64,000 nt of DNA from contig CP126195.1 in the NCBI GenBank assembly GCA_030272155.1, positions 2,649,001-2,713,000 of the forward strand, in the 5' to 3' direction. Both the position numbers and the translations under genes were made by a program. The stretch is from Tetradesmus obliquus (lineage: Eukaryota; Chlorophyta; Chlorophyceae; Sphaeropleales; Scenedesmaceae). The notes below the pieces were generated by a model that was not told where the DNA came from, did no database searches, and saw nothing but the letters and a program-made list of their open reading frames with translations. Positions 11,618-23,430 of this stretch are shown piece after piece (the stretch's first letter is position 1; the number at the start of each line of letters is the position of its first letter).

Positions 11618-14426
11618 TGACAAGGTGTTGAAGTCCACAATCCGTTCGTCCGGCACGGCCGAGTGAGTGCGCCGGGCAAAAAAGCAAGCGCACGGACAAT
11701 TCGAGGGCCGCTTCGCTTCGCTTTTCCTTTCATCCCCAATCGTCTAAGAGCATCATATGCATGTGGGTGAAATGTCCGAGCTGAGCCGGACGAGTAGGTA
11801 TTTTTGGAGGCCCAGCCAAATTCCACTGGCGGTGAACCGACACCCGTGCCAACCTGCGTGAGCAGCCAGGTCGCTCCTATGACATTTAATTTTGTTAATC
11901 AACATAGAACAACTAGTTCAAACATTTTTGACAAGGTGTCGAAGTCCACAATCCATTCGTCCGGCACGGCCGAGTGAGTGCGCCGGGCAAAAAAGCAAGC
12001 GCACGGACAATTCGAGGGCCGCTTCGCTTCGCTTTTCCTTTCATCCCCAATCGTCTAAGGGACTCATATGCATGTGGGTGAAATGTCCGAGCTGAGCCGG
12101 ACGAGTAGGTATTTTTGGAGGCCCAGCCAAATTCCACTGGCGGTGAACCGACACCCGTGCCAACCTGGGTGAGCAGCCAGGTCGCTCTTATGACATTTAA
12201 TTTTGTTAATCAACATAGAACAACTAATTCAAACATTTTTGACAAGGTGTCGAAGTCCACAATCCATTCGTCCGGCACGGCCGAGTGAGTGCGCCGGGCA
12301 AAAAAGCAAGCGCACGGACAATTCGAGGGCCGCTTCGCTTCGCTTTTCCTTTCATCCCCAATCGTCTAAGGGACTCATATGCATGTGGGTGAAATGTCCG
12401 AGCTGAGCCGGACGAGTAGGTATTTTTGGAGGCCCAGCCAAATTCCACTGGCGGTGAACCGACACCCGTGCCAACCTGCGTGAGCAGCCAGGTCGCTCCT
12501 ATGACATTTAATTTTGTTAATCAACATAGAACAACTAGTTCAAACATTTTTGACAAGGTGTCGAAGTCCACAATCCATTCGTCCGGCACGGCCGAGTGAG
12601 TGCGCCGGGCAAAAAAGCAAGCGCACGGACAATTCGAGGGCCGCTTCGCTTCGCTTTTCCTTTCATCCCCAATCGTCTAAGGGCCTCATATGCATGTGGG
12701 TGAAATGTCCGAGCTGAGCCGGACGAGTAGGTATTTTTGGAGGCCCAGCCAAATTCCACTGGCGGTGAACCGACACCCGTGCCAACCTGGGTGAGCAGCC
12801 AGGTCGCTCCTATAACATTTAATTTTGTTAATCAACATAGAACAACTAGTTCAAACATTTTTGACAAGGTGTCGAAGTCCACAATCCATTCGTCCGGCAC
12901 GGCCGAGTGAGTGCGCCGGGCAAAAAAGCAAGCGCACGGACAATTCGAGGGCCGCTTCGCTTCGCTTTTCCTTTCATCCCCAATCGTCTAAGGGCCTCAT
13001 ATGCATGTGGGTGAAATGTCCGAGCTGAGCCGGACGAGTAGGTATTTTTGGAGGCCCAGCCAAATTCCACTGGCGGTGAACCGACACCCGTGCCAACCTG
13101 GGTGAGCAGCCAGGTCGCTCCTATGACATTTAATTTTGTTAATGAACATAGAACAACTAGTTCAAACATTTTTGTCAAGGTGTCGAAGTCCACAATCCAT
13201 TCGTCCGGCACGGCCGAGTGAGTGCGCCGGGCAAAAAAGCAAGCGCACGGACAATTCGAGGGCCGCTTCGCTTCGCTTTTCCTTTCATCCCCAATCGTCT
13301 AAGGGCCTCATATGCATGTGGGTGAAATGTCCGAGCTGAGCCGGACGAGTAGGTATTTTTGGAGGCCCAGCCAAATTCCACTGGCGGTGAACCGACACCC
13401 GTGCCAACCTGCGTGAGCAGCCAGGTCGCTCCTATGACATTTAATTTTGTTAATCAACATAGAACAACTAGTTCAAACATTTTTGACAAGGTGTCGAAGT
13501 CCACAATCCATTCGTCCGGCACGGCCGAGTGAGTGCGCCGGGCAAAAAAGCAAGCGCACGGACAATTCGAGGGCCGCTTCGCTTCGCTTTTCCTTTCATC
13601 CCCAATCGTCTAAGGGCCTCATATGCATGTGGGTGAAATGTCCGAGCTGAGCCGGACGAGTAGGTATTTTTGGAGGCCCAGCCAAATTCCACTGGCGGTG
13701 AACCGACACCCGTGCCAACCTGCGTGAGCAGCCAGGTCGCTCCTGTGACATTTAATTTTGTTAATCAACATTAAACAACTAGTTCAAACATTTTTGACAA
13801 GGTGTCGAAGTCCACAATCCATTCGTCCGGCACGGCCGAGTGAGTGCGCCGGGCAAAAAAGCAAGCGCACGGACAATTCGAGGGCCGCTTCGCTTCGCTT
13901 TTCCTTTCATCCCCAATCGTCTAAGGGACTCATATGCATGTGGGTGAAATGTCCGAGCTGAGCCGGACGAGTAGGTATTTTTGGAGGCCCAGCCAAATTC
14001 CACTGGCGGTGAACCGACACCCGTGCCAACCTGGGTGAGCAGCCAGGTCGCTCCTATGACATTTAATTTTGTTAATCAACATAGAACAACTAGTTCAAAC
14101 ATTTTTGACAAGGTGTCGAAGTCCACAATCCATTCGTCCGGCACGGCCGAGTGAGTGCGCCGGGCAAAAAAGCAAGCGCACGGACAATTCGAGGGCCGCT
14201 TCGCTTCGCTTTTCCTTTCATCCCCAATCGTCTAAGGGCCTCACATGCATGTGGGTGAAATGTCCGAGCTGAGCCGGACGAGTAGGTATTTTTGGAGGCC
14301 CAGCCAAATTCCACTGGCGGTGAACCGACACCCGTGCCAACCTGGGTGAGCAGCCAGGTCGCTCCTATGACATTTAATTTTGTTAATCAACATAGAACAA
14401 CTAGTTCAAACATTTTTGACAAGGTG

Positions 14427-14489
14427 TTTTTTTTTTTTTTTTTTTTTGAAGCAAGAAAGTTACAAGGGCTGACCTACAAAACTTTGCAC
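14427..14489 (-). mobile_element. Minimal LINE 3'-end cassette, copy 7 (CTACAAAAC variant)
   Basis: T-run of 21. It reads CTACAAAAC where most copies read CTACATAAC, and the following monomer has CTTCCCTTCGC. Copies at 35394 and 37118 share both changes, so these three form one lineage. Confidence 0.9.
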
Positions 14490-15121
14490 TGACAAGGTGT
14501 TGAAGTCCACAATCCGTTCGTCCGGCACGGCCGAGTGAGTGCGCCGGGCAAAAAAGCAAGCGCACGGAAAATTCGAGGGCCGCTTCCCTTCGCTTTTCCT
14601 TTCATCCCCAATCGTCTAAGAGCATCATATGCATGTGGGTGAAATGTCCGAGCTGAGCCGGACGAGTAGGTATTTTTGGAGGCCCAGCCAAATTCCACTG
14701 GCGGTGAACCGACACCCGTGCCAACCTGGGTGAGCAGCCAGGTCGCTCCTATGACATTTAATTTTGTTAATCAACATAGAACAACTAGTTCAAACATTTT
14801 TGACAAGGTGTCGAAGTCCACAATCCATTCGTCCGGCACGGCCGAGTGAGTGCGCCGGGCAAAAAAGCAAGCGCACGGACAATTCGAGGGCCGCTTCGCT
14901 TCGCTTTTCCTTTCATCCCCAATCGTCTAAGGGCCTCACATGCATGTGGGTGAAATGTCCGAGCTGAGCCGGACGAGTAGGTATTTTTGGAGGCCCAGCC
15001 AAATTCCACTGGCGGTGAACCGACACCCGTGCCAACCTGGGTGAGCAGCCAGGTCGCTCCTATGACATTTAATTTTGTTAATCAACATAGAACAACTAGT
15101 TCAAACATTTTTGACAAGGTG

Positions 15122-15180
15122 TTTTTTTTTTTTTTTTTGAAGCAAGAAAGTTACAAGGGCTGACCTACATAACTTTGCAC
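15122..15180 (-). mobile_element. Minimal LINE 3'-end cassette, copy 8
   Basis: T-run of 17, the shortest seen. It is 695 bp from copy 7, one plain monomer plus one cassette-bearing monomer. Confidence 0.9.
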
Positions 15181-18100
15181 TGACAAGGTGTTGAAGTCCA
15201 CAATCCGTTCGTCCGGCACGGCCGAGTGAGTGCGCCGGGCAAAAAAGCAAGCGCACGGACAATTCGAGGGCCGCTTCGCTTCGCTTTTCCTTTCATCCCC
15301 AATCGTCTAAGAGCATCATATGCATGTGGGTGAAATGTCCGAGCTGAGCCGGACGAGTAGGTATTTTTGGAGGCCCAGCCAAATTCCACTGGCGGTGAAC
15401 CGACACCCGTGCCAACCTGCGTGAGCAGCCAGGTCGCTCCTATGACATTTAATTTTGTTAATGAACATAGAACAACTAGTTCAAACATTTTTGACAAGGT
15501 GTCGAAGTCCACAATCCATTCGTCCGGCACGGCCGAGTGAGTGCGCCGGGCAAAAAAGCAAGCGCACGGACAATTCGAGGGCCGCTTCGCTTCGCTTTTC
15601 CTTTCATCCCCAATCGTCTAAGGGACTCATATGCATGTGGGTGAAATGTCCGAGCTGAGCCGGACGAGTAGGTATTTTTGGAGGCCCAGCCAAATTCCAC
15701 TGGCGGTGAACCGACACCCGTGCCAACCTGGGTGAGCAGCCAGGTCGCTCTTATGACATTTAATTTTGTTAATCAACATAGAACAACTAATTCAAACATT
15801 TTTGACAAGGTGTCGAAGTCCACAATCCATTCGTCCGGCACGGCCGAGTGAGTGCGCCGGGCAAAAAAGCAAGCGCACGGACAATTCGAGGGCCGCTTCG
15901 CTTCGCTTTTCCTTTCATCCCCAATCGTCTAAGGGACTCATATGCATGTGGGTGAAATGTCCGAGCTGAGCCGGACGAGTAGGTATTTTTGGAGGCCCAG
16001 CCAAATTCCACTGGCGGTGAACCGACACCCGTGCCAACCTGCGTGAGCAGCCAGGTCGCTCCTATGACATTTAATTTTGTTAATCAACATAGAACAACTA
16101 GTTCAAACATTTTTGACAAGGTGTCGAAGTCCACAATCCATTCGTCCGGCACGGCCGAGTGAGTGCGCCGGGCAAAAAAGCAAGCGCACGGACAATTCGA
16201 GGGCCGCTTCGCTTCGCTTTTCCTTTCATCCCCAATCGTCTAAGGGCCTCATATGCATGTGGGTGAAATGTCCGAGCTGAGCCGGACGAGTAGGTATTTT
16301 TGGAGGCCCAGCCAAATTCCACTGGCGGTGAACCGACACCCGTGCCAACCTGGGTGAGCAGCCAGGTCGCTCCTATAACATTTAATTTTGTTAATCAACA
16401 TAGAACAACTAGTTCAAACATTTTTGACAAGGTGTCGAAGTCCACAATCCATTCGTCCGGCACGGCCGAGTGAGTGCGCCGGGCAAAAAAGCAAGCGCAC
16501 GGACAATTCGAGGGCCGCTTCGCTTCGCTTTTCCTTTCATCCCCAATCGTCTAAGGGCCTCATATGCATGTGGGTGAAATGTCCGAGCTGAGCCGGACGA
16601 GTAGGTATTTTTGGAGGCCCAGCCAAATTCCACTGGCGGTGAACCGACACCCGTGCCAACCTGGGTGAGCAGCCAGGTCGCTCCTATGACATTTAATTTT
16701 GTTAATGAACATAGAACAACTAGTTCAAACATTTTTGTCAAGGTGTCGAAGTCCACAATCCATTCGTCCGGCACGGCCGAGTGAGTGCGCCGGGCAAAAA
16801 AGCAAGCGCACGGACAATTCGAGGGCCGCTTCGCTTCGCTTTTACTTTCATCCCTAATCGTCTAAGGGCCTCACATGCATGTGGGTGAAATGTCCGAGCT
16901 GAGCCGGACGAGTAGGTATTTTTGGAGGCCCAGCCAAATTCCACTGGCGGTGAACCGACACCCGTGCCAACCTGCGTGAGCAGCCAGGTCGCTCCTATGA
17001 CATTTAATTTTGTTAATCAACATAGAACAACTAGTTCAAACATTTTTGACAAGGTGTCGAAGTCCACAATCCATTCGTCCGGCACGGCCGAGTGAGTGCG
17101 CCGGGCAAAAAAGCAAGCGCACGGACAATTCGAGGGCCGCTTCGCTTCGCTTTTCCTTTCATCCCCAATCGTCTAAGGGCCTCATATGCATGTGGGTGAA
17201 ATGTCCGAGCTGAGCCGGACGAGTAGGTATTTTTGGAGGCCCAGCCAAATTCCACTGGCGGTGAACCGACACCCGTGCCAACCTGCGTGAGCAGCCAGGT
17301 CGCTCCTGTGACATTTAATTTTGTTAATCAACATTAAACAACTAGTTCAAACATTTTTGACAAGGTGTCGAAGTCCACAATCCATTCGTCCGGCACGGCC
17401 GAGTGAGTGCGCCGGGCAAAAAAGCAAGCGCACGGACAATTCGAGGGCCGCTTCGCTTCCCTTTTCCTTTCATCCCCAATCGTCTAAGGGACTCATATGC
17501 ATGTGGGTGAAATGTCCGAGCTGAGCCGGACGAGTAGGTATTGTTGGAGGCCCAGCCAAATTCCACTGGCGGTGAACCGACACCCGTGCCAACCTGGGTG
17601 AGCAGCCAGGTCGCTCTTATGACATTTAATTTTGTTAATCAACATAGAACAACTAGTTCAAACATTTTTGACAAGGTGTCGAAGTCCACAATCCATTCGT
17701 CCGGCACGGCCGAGTGAGTGCGCCGGGCAAAAAAGCAAGCGCACGGACAATTCGAGGGCCGCTTCGCTTCGCTTTTCCTTTCATCCCCAATCGTCTAAGG
17801 GCCTCATATGCATGTGGGTGAAATGTCCGAGCTGAGCCGGACGAGTAGGTATTTTTGGAGGCCCAGCCAAATTCCACTGGCGGTGAACCGACACCCGTGC
17901 CAACCTGCGTGAGCAGCCAGGTCGCTCCTATGACATTTAATTTTGTTAATGAACATAGAACAACTAGTTCAAACATTTTTGTCAAGGTGTCGAAGTCCAC
18001 AATCCATTCGTCCGGCACGGCCGAGTGAGTGCGCCGGGCAAAAAAGCAAGCGCACGGACAATTCGAGGGCCGCTTCGCTTCGCTTTTCCTTTCATCCCCA

Positions 18101-18300
18101 ATCGTCTAAGGGCCTCACATGCATGTGGGTGAAATGTCCGAGCTGAGCCGGACGAGTAGGTATTTTTGGAGGCCCAGCCAAATTCCACTGGCGGTGAACC
18201 GACACCCGTGCCAACCTGGGTGAGCAGCCAGGTCGCTCCTATGACATTTAATTTTGTTAATCAACATAGAACAACTAGTTCAAACATTTTTGACAAGGTG

Positions 18301-18363
18301 TTTTTTTTTTTTTTTTTTTTTGAAGCAAGAAAGTTACAAGGGCTGACCTACATAACTTTGCAC
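18301..18363 (-). mobile_element. Minimal LINE 3'-end cassette, copy 9
   Basis: T-run of 21. It is the last cassette before the long LINE insertion, two monomers upstream of it. Confidence 0.9.
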
Positions 18364-19030
18364 TGACAAGGTGTTGAAGTCCACAATCCGTTCGTCCGGC
18401 ACGGCCGAGTGAGTGCGCCGGGCAAAAAAGCAAGCGCACGGACAATTCGAGGGCCGCTTCGCTTCGCTTTTCCTTTCATCCCCAATCGTCTAAGAGCATC
18501 ATATGCATGTGGGTGAAATGTCCGAGCTGAGCCGGACGAGTAGGTATTTTTGGAGGCCCAGCCAAATTCCACTGGCGGTGAACCGACACCCGTGCCAACC
18601 TGCGTGAGCAGCCAGGTCGCTCCTATGACATTTAATTTTGTTAATCAACATAGAACAACTAGTTCAAACATTTTTGACAAGGTGTCGAAGTCCACAATCC
18701 ATTCGTCCGGCACGGCCGAGTGAGTGCGCCGGGCAAAAAAGCAAGCGCACGGACAATTCGAGGGCCGCTTCGCTTCGCTTTTCCTTTCATCCCCAATCGT
18801 CTAAGGGACTCATATGCATGTGGGTGAAATGTCCGAGCTGAGCCGGACGAGTAGGTATTTTTGGAGGCCCAGCCAAATTCCACTGGCGGTGAACCGACAC
18901 CCGTGCCAACCTGGGTGAGCAGCCAGGTCGCTCTTATGACATTTAATTTTGTTAATCAACATAGAACAACTAATTCAAACATTTTTGACAAGGTGTCGAA
19001 GTCCACAATCCATTCGTCCGGCACGGCCGA

Positions 19031-21206
19031 GTGAGTGCGCCGGGCAAAAAAGCAAGCGCACGGACAATTCGAGGGCCGCAGCAGCAATGCCTGGGCCCTG
19101 CAGGCGACGGCACCATCACCTTGGAGGAGGCGACAGCGGCACTCAACAGCATGCCTAGAGGGAAGGTGCCAGGCAGCGATGGGCTCACATATGAGTTCTA
19201 CAGCGCATTCTGGGAGCAGCTAGGACCAGCTTTTGTGGCAGCATGCAACTTCCTGTTTGGTCTGGAGGGGGCGCTGCTGTCTCCGCAGCAGCGCCTTGGG
19301 CTCATCACCCTGCTGTTCAAAGGTGGCGGTAAGCCAAGGGACCAGGCTGCCAGCTACCGCCCCATCACGCTGATGAACTGTGATGTGAAGGTTCTGGCGA
19401 AGGTGGTGGTGCTGCGGGCGGCGCCAGTGCTGGACAGCGTCGTGGACAGCACTCAGACAGCGTTTGTTCCAGGCAGGGACATTGCAGACAATGTGCTGCT
19501 GCACCTGGAGGAAGTTGACTTCCTCAGGACGCAGCAGCAGCCCGGCTGCATTTTGTTTCTGGACTTTGAGAAGGCTTATGACAGGTTAGACAGGGACTGG
19601 CTGATGAAGTGCTTGGCAGCAATGCAGTTCCCGCCTGGCATGCGTAGGTGGGTACAGCTGCTGCTGGCAGGCACGCAGGGCCGCATCGTGTTCAACGGCG
19701 GCCACCTCAGCAGGGTGTTTGACATCCCCTCTGGCTGCGCGCAGGGCAGCCCACTCAGCCCGCTGCTGTATGTGCTAGCAGCGCAGCCGCTGGCGGCCAA
19801 ATGCAGAGCGTTGCAAGCAGCAGGGGAAGTGGACAGCATCAGCATGCCCGATGGCTCAGCAGCACCCTGCAGCATGCAGCATGCAGACGACACCACCCTG
19901 CACGCTGCCAGCAGGCAAGGCGTTGCTGTGCTGGTGAGGAAAGCAGTACAGCCGTTTTGTGCAGCGAGTGGCGCCAAGCTGGGAGTCAGCAAGTGCCAGG
20001 GCATGGAAGTAGGCACGCAGCAGCTGTTTGTAGGGGTGGATCCAGCCACGCAGATACCGTTCCATGATACAGCACTGCACCCGATCAGGCACCTGGGTCT
20101 GCTGCTGTCAGCAGCAGGCGCAGAGCCGCATGCAGTAGCGCTGTATACGCAGCGCCTGCAAACCATCACATACCGGGCGCGGCAGTGGGCACGGCAGAAT
20201 CTCAGCTATTTGGGGCGCTGCGCAGTTGCGCAGCAGATGATGGCATCTTGCATCACATATCATGCGCAGTTCGTGCCAGTCCCAGCAGATATCATGGCCA
20301 GGATGCACCGCCGCCTCTTAGGTTTTGTGACAGAGCAGGGCTGCGCTCGCGAAGCCAACATCCGGCAGTGGAATGAAAGCCCTCCGGCAGCAGTGGCCAG
20401 CCTGCCTTTCAGCATGGGCGTAATGAGGCAGGTTGATGTCAGGGCGCACGCCACAGCAATGCAGGCACGCACAGCAGCAGCATTGCTGTCGCCGCGGCGA
20501 GCCCCATGGAAGGCCTTCATGCGGGCCAACCTGCGCCATGCACTGCCAGGACTAGGGGAGGCAGCGTTGGTGCAGCAATCAAGGGCGCCGCTGCAGGCTG
20601 CCGCCAGGGGCGGCAGGCTGCCGCTGCGCCTTGCAGCATACATAGAGGCGCTGCAAAGTGTGGGCATCCACAGGCACGTGGAGCACAGCGCCATGACCCG
20701 CCAGCAGATCCAGCTTGAGCTGCTAGTGGGGAACCACAGCGTGGGTAGCAGCTCAGATGGGCAGATGTTGGCAGCAGCCGGCACCCTACCTGCCCAGCTG
20801 CGCCACGGCGCAGGCACCACACTGGGGCAGGTGCAGCAGCAGCTAACTGGACAGCCGCAGCAAGATGGCTTAGTGCTGCCGCCCACATGGCTGCGCACTC
20901 TGCGGGAGGGCAGCACAGGTGCATGGCAGACCGATACGCAGCAGCAGTGGGCACAACAGTTGCAGCAAGATGGCGCCACCAAGTGCTACAAGGTGCAGCA
21001 GGATGGCAGCTTGAAGGCCACGACAGCTGTCCCAATGGACACAGCAGCCCTACAATGGGCGCCCTGTTGTGTGGTAGATGTAAAAGCAGTGCCGCACCCT
21101 GCCTTTCAGCGGCAACAACAGCAGCGGCAGCAGCGACAGCAGCAGCAGCATCGGCAACAGCCAGCAGCACGGCAACAGCAGCAGCCACGACAGCAGCAAC
21201 AGCAGG

Positions 21207-21243
<37 letters not shown>

Positions 21244-21300
21244 AGCAGCATGGCAACAGCAGCAGCCGCGACAACAGCAACAACAGGAACAGCAGCAGCC

Positions 21301-21345
<45 letters not shown>

Positions 21346-22463
21346 CCAGGGACAGCAACAGCAACAGCAGCAATCGCAAAGCACGCCGTCATGGTACCTG
21401 GTGGGTGCTTGGGCAGACATTCGCGTAGATCCTAGTGTATGGGGGATGGGGTTTGCTGTCAGCCTGCTGCAGTTCACACCAAAGGTGGCAACATGCAGGC
21501 TGCTGCAGGAGCAATGCAGCCGGCAGTGCAAAGAGGGGTGGGTGTCAGGCGTAGGCATGCGCCCGCGGCTGTGGCGCAACCGCCTGGGTGCTGAGGCGCC
21601 ACAGGACGGCCTGCAGGAGATGGAGGCAGCTCAGAAACGGTCTTTCCAGCAAATGCAGCAAAGTAGCGAGGCGCCAGGCAATCGCAGCAGCAGCAGCAGT
21701 GACAGCCAGCGGTTTAGCGATGCAGCTATGATGGCAGCTTACCATGCGTCCTGGATGGATCCGTCCAGGGAGCGGGAGCTGCCAAGACAGCGCGCAGCAA
21801 CTGCAGCAGCAGTGGTCACGGCTCAGCGGCAGCAACAGGAGCAGCAACAGCAGCGCATCAGCTGCCCAGCACACAATGATGTACTGGACCCGATCACTCA
21901 ATCCATGGGTGCTGCCAATGCCAGGCAGCACCGCTGGGTGGCGAGTTATCAGAGGCTGAAAGACACCCAGCTGCCGAGGCGGCTGCGAGTGTTTGGCTGG
22001 CGGCTTCTGCATGCAGGAGTGAAGGTAGGCGCACGGCGCATGCTGGCATCCAGCAGGCGCGCGCCGGCTCACTTTGCCTGCCCAGCACAGCAGTGTCAGC
22101 AGCCGCAGCAACTGGAGACCCTCACCCACTTGTTTGTGGAGTGCCCAATAGCTGCAGCAGTGTGGCAGTGGTATGCGCAACAGGTGTGGCAGCGTGTGCA
22201 GCCAGGAGCAGTGGTCCCTGTTAATAACAGCCGTCTGCTGCTGCTGGATGACTTCAGTGTGTGGGCGCCGCCAGCAGGGCAGCAGCAGTTGTGGACGCAG
22301 CTGCGTCTGCTGCTGCTGGAATCCATTTGGGTGGTGCGCTGCAGCAGCAGCAGGGCTGGCGTGACTGTGGCCAGTGCGGGTGGTAGCGAGGGCGGCAGCA
22401 GCCGCAATGCAGGCAGCAGTTTGCAATCGCAGAGCCACAGCAACAGCGGTGCGGAGGACAACA

Positions 22464-22500
<37 letters not shown>

Positions 22501-22777
22501 GGGCAGCCAACGGTTTGCAGCTGGCGAGCCGGGCAGCTCTTCATACGCTGCTAAGGCTGTGGCGTGCAGGTTTCTGGCAGAGCTACGGCAGCAAATTCAG
22601 AGGGAATGGGATAGGGTGGAAGTAGATGTTAGGTTGGGTTGTGGGATACCGTTTGCATGGCTGCAAGGAAGGTCGCCTGAGATCAAACTTGTTGACTTTT
22701 GGCAGAAGTGGGGAGCACTGTATAGGGTGGGCACCGATGGTCGCATCAAGATTCGGGCCGGCACGGCTGGCATGTGA
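19031..22777 (+). CDS. LINE ORF2-type reverse transcriptase, N-terminally truncated
   Basis: The frame from ATG 19031 to TGA 22775-22777 gives 1248 residues. The first 16 are encoded by satellite DNA; LINE sequence begins at residue 17, so the true element protein started further upstream. Visible RT blocks are PRGKVPGSDGLTYEFY (42-57), SYRPITLMNCDVKVLAKV (108-125), TAFVPGRDIADNV (143-155), motif A FLDFEKAYDRLD (176-187, Asp178), motif B SGCAQGSPLSPLLY (234-247), motif C HADD (284-287, with His where most LINEs have Tyr or Phe), the KLGVSKCQGMEVG block (316-328) and IRHLGLLL (352-359). A thumb-like LSYLGRCAVAQQMM follows (391-404). A Gln-rich linker spans about 694-785. A CCHC segment near the C-terminus (Cys1017, Cys1022, His1033, Cys1038), preceded by RLRVFGWRLLHAGV, fits the zf-RVT family of LINE ORF2 proteins. 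In a complete element this enzyme copies the element RNA at a nicked target. No EN or RNase H domain is seen. The RT assignment is firm; expression from the satellite ATG is doubtful. Confidence 0.9.
21109..21380 (+). repeat. CAG-rich imperfect microsatellite inside the LINE frame
   Basis: This stretch is mostly CAG/CAA codons, with uninterrupted CAG runs near 21209-21242 and 21302-21343. It encodes a Gln-rich linker between the RT/thumb region and the C-terminal zinc segment. Two partly duplicated modules (around 21165-21200 and 21243-21290, each with CCAGCAGCATGGCAACAG-like or CGGCAACAG-like text) suggest internal slippage or duplication. Confidence 0.85.
22458..22498 (+). repeat. AGC microsatellite encoding a Ser tract
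   Basis: A run of AGC/AAC codons gives a poly-Ser tract at about residues 1143-1156. It is the same trinucleotide as the Gln tract, read in another phase. Confidence 0.85.
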
Positions 22778-23106
22778 GTGATGGGTTGGGCACGGGTATA
22801 GGTGGCGTGGTGGTCTGTTTTGACGGCTCGGGCAGGATATGCAATGCATTCGTTGGAGTAGTGGTTGTCGTTCCTCGTTGTGATGTGTTGCAAAATAGAA
22901 TGGCAAAGGCTAAGTTGATGGCTGGGTTACGTTATGTATGCATGCGCGTGGGTAGCAGAGTATGATTATGTGCGCAGGCATGTGCTGATAAGTTTGCGTG
23001 TGTGTATATGTGTGTCTGTGTTGGTGTCATTTTTTTTACATATTGCCACATGTCTCATAGGGGTATGTTCGGTCAATAGCAGGATGTGCTTTGCATGAAG
23101 TGGAGA

Positions 23107-23155
23107 GTCTATGAATAGACAGGTGGCGATTGTCTGTGTCGACAATCAGTCACCT
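23107..23155 (+). other. Paired hairpins in the LINE 3' UTR
   Basis: GTCTAT-GA-ATAGAC (23107-23120) is a perfect 6-bp inverted repeat. Beside it AGGTG-gc-GATTGTC-tgtgtc-GACAATC-agt-CACCT (23121-23155) forms a 7-bp stem extended by a 5-bp outer stem. Both recur in the copies at 48456, 52908, 54887 and 60586. In the 52908/54887 lineage the first loop reads TG (in the strand shown there) while the stem is kept. Confidence 0.7.
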
Positions 23156-23162
23156 ATAAATA
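23155..23162 (+). promoter_or_regulatory. TATA-like box in the LINE 3' UTR
   Basis: TATAAATA directly follows the long hairpin, about 370 bp before the poly(A). It is kept in the copies at 48456 and 60586. In the minus-strand copies at 52908 and 54887 the site reads TATAAACA (top strand TGTTTATA). A match to a TATA box is clear by sequence; promoter activity is not shown. Confidence 0.35.
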
Positions 23163-23374
23163 GGCGTCTTGTGTGTGTGTCGTAATGCTGCCTGTAAGGT
23201 GCAGCTTTTAGAGGTGTGCAAGTCACCATGCATTGATAGCTGACAGCTACACTATGGACAGCTTTTGTTTCAAGGGCCAGTCACGGTCTGTCACACATCA
23301 CAGGACGTCATTGCGTGACTGTGATTTTAGTGGAGTCTGGGCACTCGGTCAGGTCCTGGATGCCTTTCGGGGTT

Positions 23375-23430
23375 GCCCCGCACGGGGCTGTCTGCATGAT
23401 CGTGTGACAGCGTCTCTTGGTACAAGAGAC
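23375..23430 (+). other. GC hairpin and 8-bp hairpin near the LINE 3' end
   Basis: GCCCCG-CA-CGGGGC (23375-23388) and GTCTCTTG-GTA-CAAGAGAC (23412-23430) are perfect inverted repeats about 100-160 bp before the tail. They are present in every LINE fragment long enough to include them (33072, 34951, 36678, 40251, 42597, 48456, 52908, 54887, 60586). Some LINE RTs recognise 3'-terminal RNA structure, so these are candidate recognition elements; that role is inferred. Confidence 0.6.

Larger units (their letters stand above)
1..19079 (+). repeat. 311-bp satellite array, segment 1
   Basis: Direct reading shows a head-to-tail 311-bp unit; the phrase AGTCCACAATCC recurs at 1, 312, 623 and so on. 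Each monomer has a GC-rich part (the CGGCACGGCCGAGTGAGTGC and CGCTTCGCTTCGC stretches) and an AT-rich ~59-bp part from GACATTTAATTTTG to TTGACAAGGTGT. Monomers differ at a few diagnostic sites: GGCCTCATATG, GGACTCATATG, GGCCTCACATG or GAGCATCATATG; CTGGGTG or CTGCGTG; CCTATGAC, CTTATGAC, CCTGTGAC or CCTATAAC; AATCAACATAG, AATGAACATAG or AATCAACATTA. The unit length is not a multiple of three, so no frame runs through the array. Nine monomers here carry a small LINE cassette listed separately. No gene is seen. The satellite family is not one I recognise. Confidence 0.97.

Noticed and set aside
20517-21392. Minus-strand frames rich in Ala, Leu or Cys opposite the LINE ORF
   Set aside because: These are shadows of the CAG-rich RT frame; composition follows the trinucleotide repeat.
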